The notes under the pieces: model-generated
What the model was told of the DNA's origin: nothing
The model's input: the letters and a program-made list of their open reading frames with translations, nothing else
Database searches by the model: none
Made by a program: the position numbers and the translations under genes
Source: Rodentolepis nana
Taxonomy: Eukaryota; Platyhelminthes; Cestoda; Cyclophyllidea; Hymenolepididae
Assembly (NCBI GenBank): GCA_900617975.1
Contig: UZAE01014585.1
Span: forward strand, 1-13,356
DNA: 13,356 nucleotides
Reading direction: 5' to 3'
In this document: one piece after another, positions 1 through 9,900 of the stretch
How the letters are laid out: every line of letters begins with the position of its first letter
How positions within the stretch are numbered: position 1 is the first letter of the stretch

Positions 1-24
1 CCCCCCCCCCCCCCCCTCCCCCCC
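1..24 (+). repeat. Poly-C tract
   Basis: Sixteen C, one T and seven C at the window edge. The minus strand is a G-run able to form G-quadruplexes. It could also mark a sequencing or assembly edge. Confidence 0.8.
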
Positions 25-493
25 TAACATCCCCAAGTCTAAGCACGCGTCCAGGTATGACAAAGTGGTAAACAAAGCGTTGGGGTTAGCGTCAAAAATG
101 GGCCTTGACATACTCGCATTAAAAATGGGATTTGCGGTAACCTTGGTGACATTAATAATTCACCCTCCCCCCATGAAAATCATCATTCCAACTTGATAAG
201 ACTTTGGCTACATTTTGGTAAAATAATATCTTAAATATATTTATTTATTTCAAATGGCAGGNAAGCTCAATAAATCCTGCGAGAAAACCTTCTTATTGGT
301 TTATATTGCGCTAACACTGAATTCCGGGATACATTTTGATATTCGGTTACTTTTATTTCATTTTAACTAATAACTATTTTAATATATTCTATTATGCCCT
401 AACATCTTTAAACTGTTTTTGACCTGATTATTTTGAATTCGATTTCACTATGGAGTCTAAGGGAAAAATTCTGTTATTTAAAATTGCAACTAT
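25..493. other. Non-coding, AT-rich
   Basis: No coding exon is seen. It contains one ambiguous base (N at 262) and the small inverted repeat tip. Confidence 0.5.
238..261 (-). repeat. Possible inverted 3' tip of the same retroposon
   Basis: On the minus strand this reads CCTGCCATTTGAAATAAATA, nearly identical to the 3' end of the three elements. The body does not continue beyond the ambiguous base at 262, so it is a very short remnant or a chance match. Confidence 0.35.
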
Positions 494-504
494 TACCCCA
501 CACA
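494..504 (+). repeat. Target-site duplication, left, copy 1
   Basis: TACCCCACACA, identical to 812-822 on the other side of the element. Confidence 0.75.
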
Positions 505-811
505 GAATGGTGTGGTGCACCCGGGCAACGTATACTCATACGGCTAAAAAAGTCCATTAATCGGCAGTTGACTTCTCACTTCAAACTACCAGAACACCCT
601 ACTGTATATCATATTCGACTACTTCCACAGTACTCACCTCACCTTTTTCCTACCTTTGTGTCTGTCTCTTTTACATCTTTGAATCACTCTTCTGTTCCCC
701 CCTCCCCACCATCTCAGCTTTTTTCTCTTTATTGTTCTTTCCCCTCTGTGAAGCCTGAAGTCAACTAAAGGGCTAATGATAACTATAATAATGCCTGCCA
801 TTTGATATAAA
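505..811 (+). mobile_element. SINE-like retroposon, copy 1
   Basis: About 307 bp, closely matching the copy at 13004-13324 over GGGCAACGTATACTCATACG, then the CAGTTGACTTCT block, the CTACCTTTGTGTCTGTCTC block and the end GCCTGCCATTTGATATAAA. It is flanked by a perfect 11-bp direct repeat, TACCCCACACA, at 494-504 and 812-822. It lacks about 20 bases of the 5' end found in the other copies. Target duplication, 5' truncation and a short TAAA tail fit LINE-driven insertion. It encodes no convincing protein. Confidence 0.8.
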
Positions 812-822
812 TACCCCACACA
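812..822 (+). repeat. Target-site duplication, right, copy 1
   Basis: TACCCCACACA directly after the TATAAA tail; pairs with 494-504. Confidence 0.75.
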
Positions 823-1109
823 AAATTGAATTATATACAAAGCGAAAGTTAAAGCTATTTCCTCAAAATTAAGTTGGGTTAGGATTTTTGTTATCATAAT
901 GTTATTTTCAGCTTCGTCTAGAATAATTAACTTGTTATTTCCCATTTTTCCGATACTTTCTCACGAGAAAAATATATCCGTTGAACCTCTTCGGGGCCAG
1001 TAATTAACTCCGTCTATTTATCAAACCGTTATTTCGAACGTACTTGCAAAATATCTGCAACGATCACGGAGTACGAAATACCCAAAAATGCCAAATCACA
1101 GCCATTATC
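823..1109. other. Non-coding spacer between retroposon copies
   Basis: AT-rich; nothing recognisable on either strand. Confidence 0.5.
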
Positions 1110-1363
1110 GGAGTGCACAATCGACTTACCTCCACATGGCGCACCCTGGGCAAACTGTATGTCATATTGGACTACTTTCACAGTACCCACCTTAACTTTT
1201 CCTCTACCTTTGTCTGCCTGTCTCCTATACATCTGTGAATCGCTCTTCTGTTCCCTCTCCCCACTTTTTATAACTTTGTCTGTTCCTCTCCTCTGTGAAG
1301 CCCGAATTCAATTATAGAGTTAACGATTACTATCATAAAGCCTCCCATTTGTTATAAATAAAT
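1110..1363 (+). mobile_element. SINE-like retroposon, copy 2 (internally deleted, older)
   Basis: Shares the 5' part GACTTACCTCCAC and CACCCTGGGCAA, the pyrimidine-rich middle, and the end CCCATTTGTTATAAATAAAT with the copy at 13004. It lacks about 69 bases that the other two copies have between GGGCAA and ACTGTAT. It is visibly more diverged, and I found no clear target duplication, so it is probably an older insertion or a subfamily. Confidence 0.72.
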
Positions 1364-1482
1364 GCTGATAATCGGTTTGTTCCTCGAATTAAGCGTTGTT
1401 TCCAGTTTTTTAGCTATAAGTCAGAAACTGCAATACTTTCATTTCACTGGTAGTCAATACGAACTTCATTTCTACATTCTAT

Positions 1483-1488
1483 TTTATT
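1483..1488 (-). terminator. Poly(A) signal AATAAA downstream of gene A
   Basis: Minus-strand AATAAA about 140 bases after the proposed gene A stop at 1630-1628. It fits a 3' UTR of usual length. Confidence 0.4.
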
Positions 1489-1627
1489 AAACCTTTAGTT
1501 GGCAGAAATTTACCAGAACGATAGTCTACATTGCTCCTGGCACATTGGTCCTGACTTAACATATACTTCAGTGTTATAATCGCCCACCTCCTTCATTGGC
1601 TTGAAAAGAAAGCAGATGTTTCGTGCT

Positions 1628-3046
1628 TTATAACATTAGCATATCTCGAGTCAGAACTAGTGGGCAGGGACCACGGCAAATATACCTTTGACTATCTGCT
1701 ACAAATAGATTTATAGCATTAAGAATTCAAACATCCATACCTGGTTCACAAAATTTAAGCGTAGGGCTCACTAAACAGTCGGTTTCATCTTCATCGTCAA
1801 CAAACGGATCATCTTCGTTAAGATTCAGCTCATTCGGTTTAGTTGGTTCAGTAGAAGCTTTCCTGGTCTATTTCATTGCGAAGTAAATTATTATAACAAT
1901 GTGATTAGAAATATGGGAACATTGTACAACCTTAATGACAAAAAATAATTAGGTCTTGGTAGGTAATTACTGATGAGGGCTTGAAATCACTCGATTTTAG
2001 TTAAGAGTTTGAGAAATGAAAAATAACTAAAACTAAAACAAAGGGCACTAAAATAAATGCAGTCTATTCTCAATTTTCTTAATGTGATTAAACATTTCTA
2101 ATAATAATATATACAAGTGTACTTGAAGTTTTAGAGGGAGATTTAAACTTCGTTACATTTACATATATAGGCTTAAAAACTTTGACATCAAAATTGCAAA
2201 TTGAGTATTAGTAGCAGTTTCAAGCAAAGAGCAAAGAAAACATTTTTCGTCAAGTTTAATAAAATCTTGATTAATTTAAAACGATCCTCAGTTCTTTAAA
2301 TATTCAAGCATTTGCTCATTAATATGCGCACTAAGTAGGTTAGAAATCAATATTTTTAGTGCAGTCAATTCCTTACTCTGGTTATAATTTCAATAGCACC
2401 ATCCTTTCTCCAAACAACAAATGGCAGAAGTCTGGGAAAGTTAGCAGCTTCAATGACTATTAGACCTTCCAAAGGGTTTATAACACAGCAACCAGTTTTG
2501 TTAGAGAAAATGGAATCTTCACATAAATCATCCCCTTAAAGTCGGATGATTAAGTAATGCCACCTACTTTTTCCATTCAGAATGCCCCAAATATTGCTTA
2601 ACACAGAAGGAATTTGAACATTGCTAGCATCATTTTGGTTGAAAGTGAATTCATCTTTAAATAATGGCGTAAGCCGATTTGTTCTGTTGAAATCATTGTA
2701 GGCTTCTTGACTATGTTTAAGTGAGGTGGTTGCAAATTAAGAAATTGTGCTAACTTAAAAGGATTATTGATAAATAAAGTTAATCGATAGAGGCCGCTTG
2801 TTGATGGGAATAGATGAACTACCAGCAGCACATAAGCCATTTCACAAGGCTTTCTCTCAATTAAAACACAATTTTCTACTTCGGAAAAAGATTTTGTCAC
2901 TTCCTAAAAAACATTACTAATCTCGAAAATACTTCTAATCTTTCGAAACTGTAGTTGAATTGAATCGTTCCGTTTCTATAAATCAAACCTGAGGATACTC
3001 TCAAGGAAATGCAAATAGAGTTCAATTTACTCCATGAATATTCCAT
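1628..3046 (-). CDS. Gene A: unrecognised ~230 aa protein, six exons (minus strand)
   Basis: Six minus-strand exons join in one frame: 3046-2999 (coding part, acceptor at 3063), 2903-2755, 2710-2568, 2534-2377, 1867-1741 and 1695-1628. Introns are 95, 44, 33, 509 and 45 bp, all GT-AG with compatible phases. The product starts MEYSWSKLNSICISLR. It has a hydrophobic beta-like stretch AYVLLVVHLF (about residues 39-48), then GLYRLTLFINNPF, VLSNIWGILNGK, LIVIEAANFPRLLPFVVWR and an acidic run DDPFVDDEDE near residue 190. The end is Cys-containing (CRGPCP). I see no signal peptide or known domain. The acceptor of exon 5 is pyrimidine-poor, and the last acceptor is a tandem TAGCAG, so the C-terminus is the weakest part. 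An AATAAA follows the stop at 1488-1483. I do not recognise the family. Confidence 0.55.
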
Positions 3047-3062
3047 TAGGAAGATTGAATAT

Positions 3063-3078
3063 CTGAAATATTTATATA
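3063..3078 (-). promoter_or_regulatory. Candidate (trans-)splice acceptor before gene A start
   Basis: On the minus strand, ATATAAATATTTCAG ends at 3063, and the first in-frame ATG follows 16 bases later. No cis donor exon with the matching phase was found between it and the stop of gene B, 300 bases upstream. A spliced-leader acceptor is therefore plausible. An unseen 5' UTR exon is the alternative. Confidence 0.35.
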
Positions 3079-3172
3079 CATGTAAATTTTATGATAACGA
3101 AGCAATATATCGACAAAACATTAATTCGTTTTAAATATAATTGCATTATTTCCAATAGCTAGAAGAAGCATG

Positions 3173-3178
3173 TTTATT
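3173..3178 (-). terminator. Poly(A) signal AATAAA downstream of gene B
   Basis: The plus strand shows TTTATT, so the minus strand reads AATAAA. It lies about 183 bases after the gene B stop and about 110 bases before the gene A acceptor. Confidence 0.45.
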
Positions 3179-3360
3179 ATATCGTATTCAGAAATCTAAT
3201 AAAATAAAAATACATATACATTAAAATTTTCATTAAATTGGATGTATTTTTAATTTTAAGTGTCCAGTTATTTAATTCCGGCCTTACTTTTACGTCTATT
3301 CAGTAATGCCATCATAACTACTAATACTAGTCTGATTAATCTCCAAATAGTACCGTTACT

Positions 3361-3898
3361 TTAAGAAAAGACAAAGAGCAAATAAAGCAGTCCAATCATT
3401 TGATAACTCTGATTGAGTGAATATTTGACAGGAACACGTTTTACAGTTGATACTGAGCTTGTTTCTTTGAAAAGTGCTGCTTGACTACCTTTAGCAGTAG
3501 TTAGTAACTGGGGGTAAAATGCTTTATTAGTAAACTAAAACTAGTAATTCAGATAATTTACTTGAAACCCTTTTAAATAAAAAGTGGGTTGTTATTCCTA
3601 GATGCAGTAAATTTCAGACAACAGCTAGTGATATGAAGTGCCAAGCCTAACTTAGTGGGTTTTCACGTTAAAACCTACGCAGTAACCAGTCAGCACCAGA
3701 TGTCGACGTCCAAAGATGACTGATGCCTCACGAAGATATCTGTTTATAAACCCTAGTTTTAACCCCACGAAAAGGTATTGACTCTCATGGCCACTTTGCA
3801 ACCGATCTTGATGCATATGTAATATAACTCCTACCTTGTTTGTTGTTCTGATCTACATTACTTCAATTATAAATTGATTATATCGGATGTAAATTCTC
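3361..3898 (-). CDS. Gene B: unrecognised 3' exons (minus strand, partial)
   Basis: Four minus-strand segments join with matching phases: 3898-3862, 3830-3764, 3719-3679 and 3507-3361. The introns are 31, 44 and 171 bp, and the last acceptor has a good pyrimidine run (ACCCCCAG). The deduced end reads IYIRYNQFIIEELYY, then IKIGCKVAMRVNTFSW, FGRRHLVLTGYC, LLTTAKGSQAALFKETSS and finally a hydrophobic tail MIGLLYLLFVFS before TAA. The tail could be a C-terminal membrane segment or a GPI-attachment-like end. The 5' exons are not resolved; the first one here needs a preceding exon ending in phase 2. An alternative continuous 54-codon frame (3816-3652) overlaps two of these exons. I do not recognise the protein. 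Confidence 0.4.
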
Positions 3899-4053
3899 CT
3901 AAAGGGAGGTTATAGCATTGAGGGCATAACCTCGAGAAGAATCGTGAGATAATTCAATATATGCAGAACATTAAAATATAATAAAGTAGCAAAACACATT
4001 TGAAAAGTTTGATAACTAAAATCCCAATGTCTTCAATTAATTACCACCTTCTT

Positions 4054-4148
4054 TTAAATTTTTTCAATATATAATTGTTTGATCACAGTTCCTCCTGTTT
4101 TATTTATCATTCTTTCGTATTTTTGTAGCCAGAACTTAGGATATAGGC
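4054..4148 (-). CDS. Possible minus-strand exon, unrecognised
   Basis: After a minus-strand AAATTTAG acceptor the frame reads LYPKFWLQKYERM, then NKTGGTVIKQLYIEKI and TAA, 30 codons in all. It contains aromatic and Gly residues unusual for chance frames in this AT-rich stretch. It could be an upstream exon of gene B (through a donor inside it) or the end of another transcript. I could not find a phase-consistent join, so this is only a candidate. Confidence 0.22.
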
Positions 4149-5639
4149 CTAAATTTACGAAAATTTTCACTTCAAATTAGTTGGTTAACAAACAATTTAA
4201 ATGGGAAGATCTTTGGGGTATTAATTTTCATTATAATCGTTTTTTTGAATTAATTGATTATACATTATAGGTTGTTGCTAATAAATTTTTATAATGAAAT
4301 ATAATAGGTGCTCTCTAGTTTTTTTCATTACTGAATTTCAGCAACGTCAACGAACGATATTGAATAAAATATGCTTCGATAAAGTTGTATGAAATTACTT
4401 TTAAAATGCAAATTATAGCTAAAAATTCTCTTATCCGTTCAGCTCACTTTGAGGATTTTCGCAACATAAGTTTCATGAAAATATGCTTGATTTGATGCAT
4501 AAATGTAATCTACTTATTGAAATTATTTAAGCTGCTCTTGAAGGACAAAATCCGAGGTTCAATATGGAAGCCATTCTAGGACAATCTTATAACCGTTTGA
4601 ACTCAGATTATTCAACTTAGTGAATGTTATTTTGTTGTCAGAAGGTAAGGAAGAAATAAACTGATATGGATCAAAAAATGTTATAAAATTATTTGACTTT
4701 CACGGGAATCACGTTTAAATAAATATATTCAGGCTAAATCGCTTGACTATAATGATATGAACAGTGATTTTCAAAGCAAAATTTAGTTTAGAAAATTTTT
4801 CAATCCGTGATTATATGCAAACAATATGAAGAATCAATTTATTTAATATAGTGATTAAATTACCTATAATAATATGTGCTATGATTTGACAATTTTACGG
4901 AGAATGTATATAAACGAAGTTCCATATTTAGCTAAACTTCTTACAACTTATTTCTTTGTTAAATCGATAATGCCCTACTGTCAGAAAACGTAACGGGGAC
5001 GTTGACTTTGCTCTTCATTTTAAAACGATTACATTATCATTGGTTTTAATCATTGAAGGTTAAAATATGTAACTTTACTTTGCCATGCAGTTGTAGACAA
5101 AAATGTTATGAAAATACGAGTGACTCGACTTATTTATTCTAATAGGGTTAGGCTCTGAATAGAAGATACTATACTTCCATCAAAAGATATATTCACCATT
5201 CAGGAAAGATATATTTTGACTTCGCACCACCACGGGGAATGCAGCCTTATTAACCATTTTAAGCACAAACTGAGGTTCTGATACGAATATTAATTGGCCA
5301 TAGTTTTACCATTCGGGCGCAATAAATAATTTAATAGCAAAAAAACATATTGAAGACAGTTAAGTTAATAAAAAATTAATTTTCTATTGGTATTCTTTTA
5401 TTAAATAATTTATAAGGAATTATAAGTTAATATTGAAAATTGAATTTACAAAAAAATATTTATTCAAATGTAAATTTATGCATTTTTTAAAGCGTAAATT
5501 TATTTATAAATATTTTTAAAAAATAATGAAAAATAAAATTTTGTCACTTTAGAAGGAAAACTTTTTTGGGACTTTGAATGTTTGTTGAGATAAATTGTAT
5601 TTCGGTTAATAGTTAATGCCGCGTTTTACGTAAATCAAG
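4149..5639. other. AT-rich divergent spacer upstream of HCF-1
   Basis: Strongly AT-rich, with the extreme at about 5340-5560. It lies between the minus-strand exons and the HCF-1 start, so it should hold the HCF-1 promoter and perhaps 5' exons of gene B. I see no clear TATA or initiator among the many A/T runs. Short open frames occur, none with convincing splice support. Confidence 0.5.
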
Positions 5640-6916
5640 ATGGCGTGTACATCTCCTACGCTAAAGTGGAAAAAAGTAACAACAGCTTCTGGAAATGTTC
5701 CACGATCCCGTCATGGACATCGAGCTGTTGCAATAAAGGATCTTATTGTTATTTTCGGTGGTGGAAATGAAGGGATTGTCGATGAGCTCCACGTGTTCAA
5801 CACCGGTAAAGTTTAATTTAGGAAATTTATATTTTAGCTATGAATCAATGGCACTTGCCTGCCGTACGCGGAGATATTCCACCTGGCTGTGCTGCGTTTG
5901 GTATGATTGCAGACAATTCTAGAATACTTCTCTTTGGTGGCATGTTGGAATATGGCAAGTATTCCAATGACCTCTATGAGTTACAGGCAACAAAATGGGA
6001 ATGGAGGCGTCTTAAACCCAAGCCTCCTAGGAATGGTCCCTTGCCATGTCCTCGAATAGGTAGTTATTGGTCTACATATTTGTATTTGGTATTAGTATAA
6101 AATGCTTGATCTTTTTTGACAATTAACCCGAGTTCGTTGCTTTACTTTTAGGCCACAGTTTCACGCTTGTTGGTCAAAAGGCCTTCCTTTTTGGCGGAAT
6201 TACAAACGATAGTGAAGATCCCAAAAATAATATTCCAAGGTAAGGTTTTTTATCAATCTGACATGTCTTGATATTTAATTTTTATTTAGATACCTTAATG
6301 ACTTGTACGCGCTTGAGCTTCGCCCCAATTCCTCAGCTATGTGCTGGGATATTCCGGCTTGTTATGGTGGCCTTCCTACACCCCGTGAATCCCATACTGC
6401 AGTTGCCTATCAAGTTATGGATGGTGTATCCAAGAAATGGCGACTTCTTGTCTATGGTGGTATGAATGGCACTCGGCTTGGAGATATTTATCTTCTTGAT
6501 TTCGACACGATGAATTGGACTCAGCCAATAATTTCTGGTATTCCTCCACAACCAAGAAGCCTTCATAGTGCCACAGTCATAGGCAATCGGTGGGTTCTAG
6601 CTTAACAGAATTTTACTTTCTTAGAATGTACGTATTTGGTGGTTGGGTGCCGCTGATTTCTGATGACATGAAAGCAACAGTTGAAAAGGAATGGAAGTGT
6701 ACAAATTCACTAGCCAGTTTGAATTTGGATACAATGTCGTGGGAGTCGATTCAGATGGATGTGTATGACGATAGTCAAGTCCCACGTGCAAGAGCTGGCC
6801 ATTCAGCTGTCGCAGTCAGCACTCGGCTTTATATTTGGTCTGGTCGTGATGGTTACAGAAAAGCTTGGAATAATCAAGTCTGTTTCAAAGATTTGTGGTT
6901 CCTTGAAACGGATAAG
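5640..6916 (+). other. HCFC1: Kelch beta-propeller of HCF-1 (exons 1-5, residues ~9-356)
   Basis: Six Kelch blades can be read from their Gly-Gly or equivalent turns: [53 protein letters not shown] and [11 protein letters not shown]. In HCF-1 this propeller binds the D/EHxY motif of partner transcription factors (family knowledge). Proline 125, in the GPLPCPR stretch, aligns by my count with human P134, the residue changed in the tsBN67 hamster cell-cycle mutant. The propeller is split by four introns, two of them only 32 and 35 bp. Confidence 0.93.
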
Positions 6917-9900
6917 CCCGCAGCGCCTTCTCGTGTTTCACTTGTTAGAGCTGGTACCACAAGTCTTGATGTTTCATGGGGACCAGTGCCAACTGCCGAT
7001 GCCTACATTCTTCAGATTCAGAAGTATGAAGTATCGGCCACTTCTGGCGCAATAAGTCCTCCTGCCTCTAGGATGTCCCAAATGTCAAATGTGGATTCAC
7101 CGTCTACAAAATCCCCTGCAAGCAGTAGTATGGGTTCTCCTGTTGCCCCCACTGCCCAAGTGCGTTTTCTCTAAATTTCGTCTTTCCTGTTTGCTCTATT
7201 TTTGCTCTCGAATTGATTTTACTTCTAGCGCTTTGCTACTCCTACTGTTGGATCCGTACAGGCTTTATCGAATGTGGCAACGGCTTCTTCTGTTCGCCCA
7301 ATCACTACCGTTGCCGGTTCACAAGTTAGCGCTAGTGCTCAACGAGTACCTACTGTGGTTACTCCGACAGGCTTAAAAATTACTCCAGTTCCTAGCGGTA
7401 CTTCTAGTGTTCGTCCGACAATTTTGGTCTCTTCCCAATCTCAACCTGGTGGTTTGATTCGGTCTACAAACATGGGAACTGTTACACGACCTCAAGTTAG
7501 CTATATTCCATGGAATTATTTATTTGCATGATTAGTGTCTTATTACTCTATGTGAGATGAAAACAATTCATCCTCATTGGCATTTTGTGGACATATGGGT
7601 ACCTTTTCGTAAAAATACTTTTCTAAACGAGGCCTGAAAGTTGATCTGTGTTTTCTGGATCTGTAATTGGTTAATGTATATTTGTGAATTTGATCACCTC
7701 TTATTTGATTCTGCTTGGAATAGTCTCATTGACTTTTTCGCTATTCGTTCAATTGATTAAGCTATTAAAATGAGCTCAACTGTTTGCACTTTTTGGTTTT
7801 CTCCAGATAATCTCGGGTTCTATTAGACCAGCACCCTCTCCCAGTCCCTCTGGTTCAACCACTTCACCGAGTTCGGTTGTTCATCTCGTAAAGCCAGGTA
7901 GCCTAATTAGACCCATTAAAATACTATCATCTGCTTCATCTGCCTCCTGTCAACACACTATCAATATGAGCTCGAAGACAATTTCCGTTCATCCAACTCC
8001 AGGTATGACTCCTGATTCTTCCTTTTATTTGGTGTCTAGTTCGATTGCTCGTCATGCATATCCTGTTTTTTGCAGTAGGTGGCAAGCCACACGTTATTAA
8101 AGCTTACCCAGCAAATGTCATCCAAAAATCGGCACCTGGAAAACAAATTTTTATCACTAGTGGAACAGGATCACCTCGTTCCGAACACGCTTCTGGTAAT
8201 ACTTCTGTTGCCCCACGACAAGTTGTAATTGTTGGCTCTTCTGGTGAGTGTTTCCTCACCTTTTTGCCATATTCTCCATCTTTCACTAATTTGTTTCTTA
8301 TTTTGCATGAATAGGAAATGTGAGTGGCACTGCCCAGAGTAATGTTGTCTGGACAACTTCTGGCACTCACTCGACTGTTGACAAAAGCAACGAAGAGGGT
8401 GGACAGATGGGTTCGAGTAAAATCCCTCAGCTTGATGGGATTGATGATGATACTGATGGCGATAACCCAGAAAATAAGGATGATGTAAGTTCTTTTTATT
8501 ACATAATTTAGATTTTTTCAAAGGAATGAGTTTTCGAGAGGAAGTTGCTTGGCTTACATGTATAGTTATTTATGTAATCACGTACTTGGGGAGTTGGGAA
8601 GAACCTGCATGAACTGGATCAGTCTTTCCCATTATGTTCTAGTTATTGATCACACAGAGTTTTGTATAATAACATGTTAGTTGCGATGAGTCAGTTACAT
8701 TTTAGGAACTGGCTTTTTTGAGGTCCATCATCATCGCGAGACCCTAATATGTTAGAAGGAACCCTTGGAGTGTTTGTGAATATATATTGGATTGACCAAA
8801 TCTGGCTCATAGTTCACAGCGTTAGTAAATTTCTTGTTATTATGGTTTCTAATGTCCCAGATGCTTTACTTTTCGTAAATATAGGTTCTTACTATTATGG
8901 GCTGCGTGAAATGGTAATATTTCTATTTTTATTGGAAAGGTTTATTTATGGACCAGTGGTTTTCTCTTAATTTGCAATTTTAACAACTTAATATACTGTT
9001 TTAGGTCAGCGCCCTTGTCGGCAATATGGCTGAAGAGGCTGCTGCGGAATTACTAGCAGATGTTGGTGATTCTCATACCGATGCTCTGAGCTCCGTAACC
9101 AGCGAAGGTGATGGGAACAAACGCTCTGTTATCGTAACCTCAGTTGGCAATCCTCAAGATGAAAGTGATGCTTGTAAGTCTTGTACACTTAATAAGGGCT
9201 GTTTCCTAATCCCCCTCCTTTGCTGATAGTAGTTGAACTCGTTTAAACATATGAAGAGTATTTAAGGTCTTAGTTCGTTTTCCATAAAAGATGAGTGAAA
9301 TAGATCTGTGACAATTAGCATTATCGAACGTAGGTTTCCTTTCATCAGGGGGGCATATCTCTATGTTTGAACTTCCTGCAGGTGGTGAAAGCAACACAAT
9401 CAAGGGGGAGACAAAACAACCGGGTGACCCACTTGTAACCCTGGCATCAGTTGCAACTAAACGCGGGGGTAAAACCGTTTCAACAACGGGAGTAGAAGGT
9501 AGATGTCCTGCACCGCATGTCACTGCCCTCTTTTTCTGCCACGCATCACATATCTCACCTCACAAACTTATAATTTTTGCATGTTTGAAGTTTATTTTGT
9601 GGTGTTATTGGTGCCTTGGTGGCTGTGTCGTGATTTTTGTTTCGGTAGCACAATTTTGTGTTTACTAACATTGTGGCATAGTCTGAGGTGTGGTCATCTT
9701 CCTCTGTTCTTTCACCTCTCACATTACCTCTTGATCCTCTAATTTCACTCTTTCCAATCTATTTGTTATTTTTTCTTCGTAGATACTGATAGCCAGTCAT
9801 CTTTTGACGCCTTCTCTGATAGCTCTAAACGGTTGCGTTCGATTCCACTTAATGTCTCCGTGGCAAATCCCCAGTCAAAGATGGCTATTACTCCAAGAAT

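Noticed and set aside
433..768. 111-codon plus-strand open frame
   Set aside because: It runs through retroposon copy 1 and its flank. The Ser/Pro/Phe-rich reading comes from the pyrimidine-rich repeat and is not kept in the other copies.
1029..1238. Overlapping open frames on both strands
   Set aside because: They cover retroposon copy 2. No splice or family support.
2598..2900. 100-codon continuous minus-strand frame as one protein
   Set aside because: The first half is a real-looking exon, but the second half reads through a 44-bp intron into the wrong frame. The spliced model gives better continuity.
3167..3225. Acceptor-like TTTATTTTATTAG followed by an open minus-strand frame
   Set aside because: Only one frame is open and it has no GT donor before its stop, so it cannot be an internal exon.
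4559..4700. Minus-strand open stretch of about 46 codons ending LEWLPY
   Set aside because: No convincing acceptor or donor. A stretch of this length is expected by chance in such AT-rich DNA.
8749..8970. 73-codon hydrophobic open frame in HCF-1 intron 9
   Set aside because: It does not join the flanking HCF-1 exons in phase and has no counterpart in HCF-1. Likely chance in AT-rich intron.
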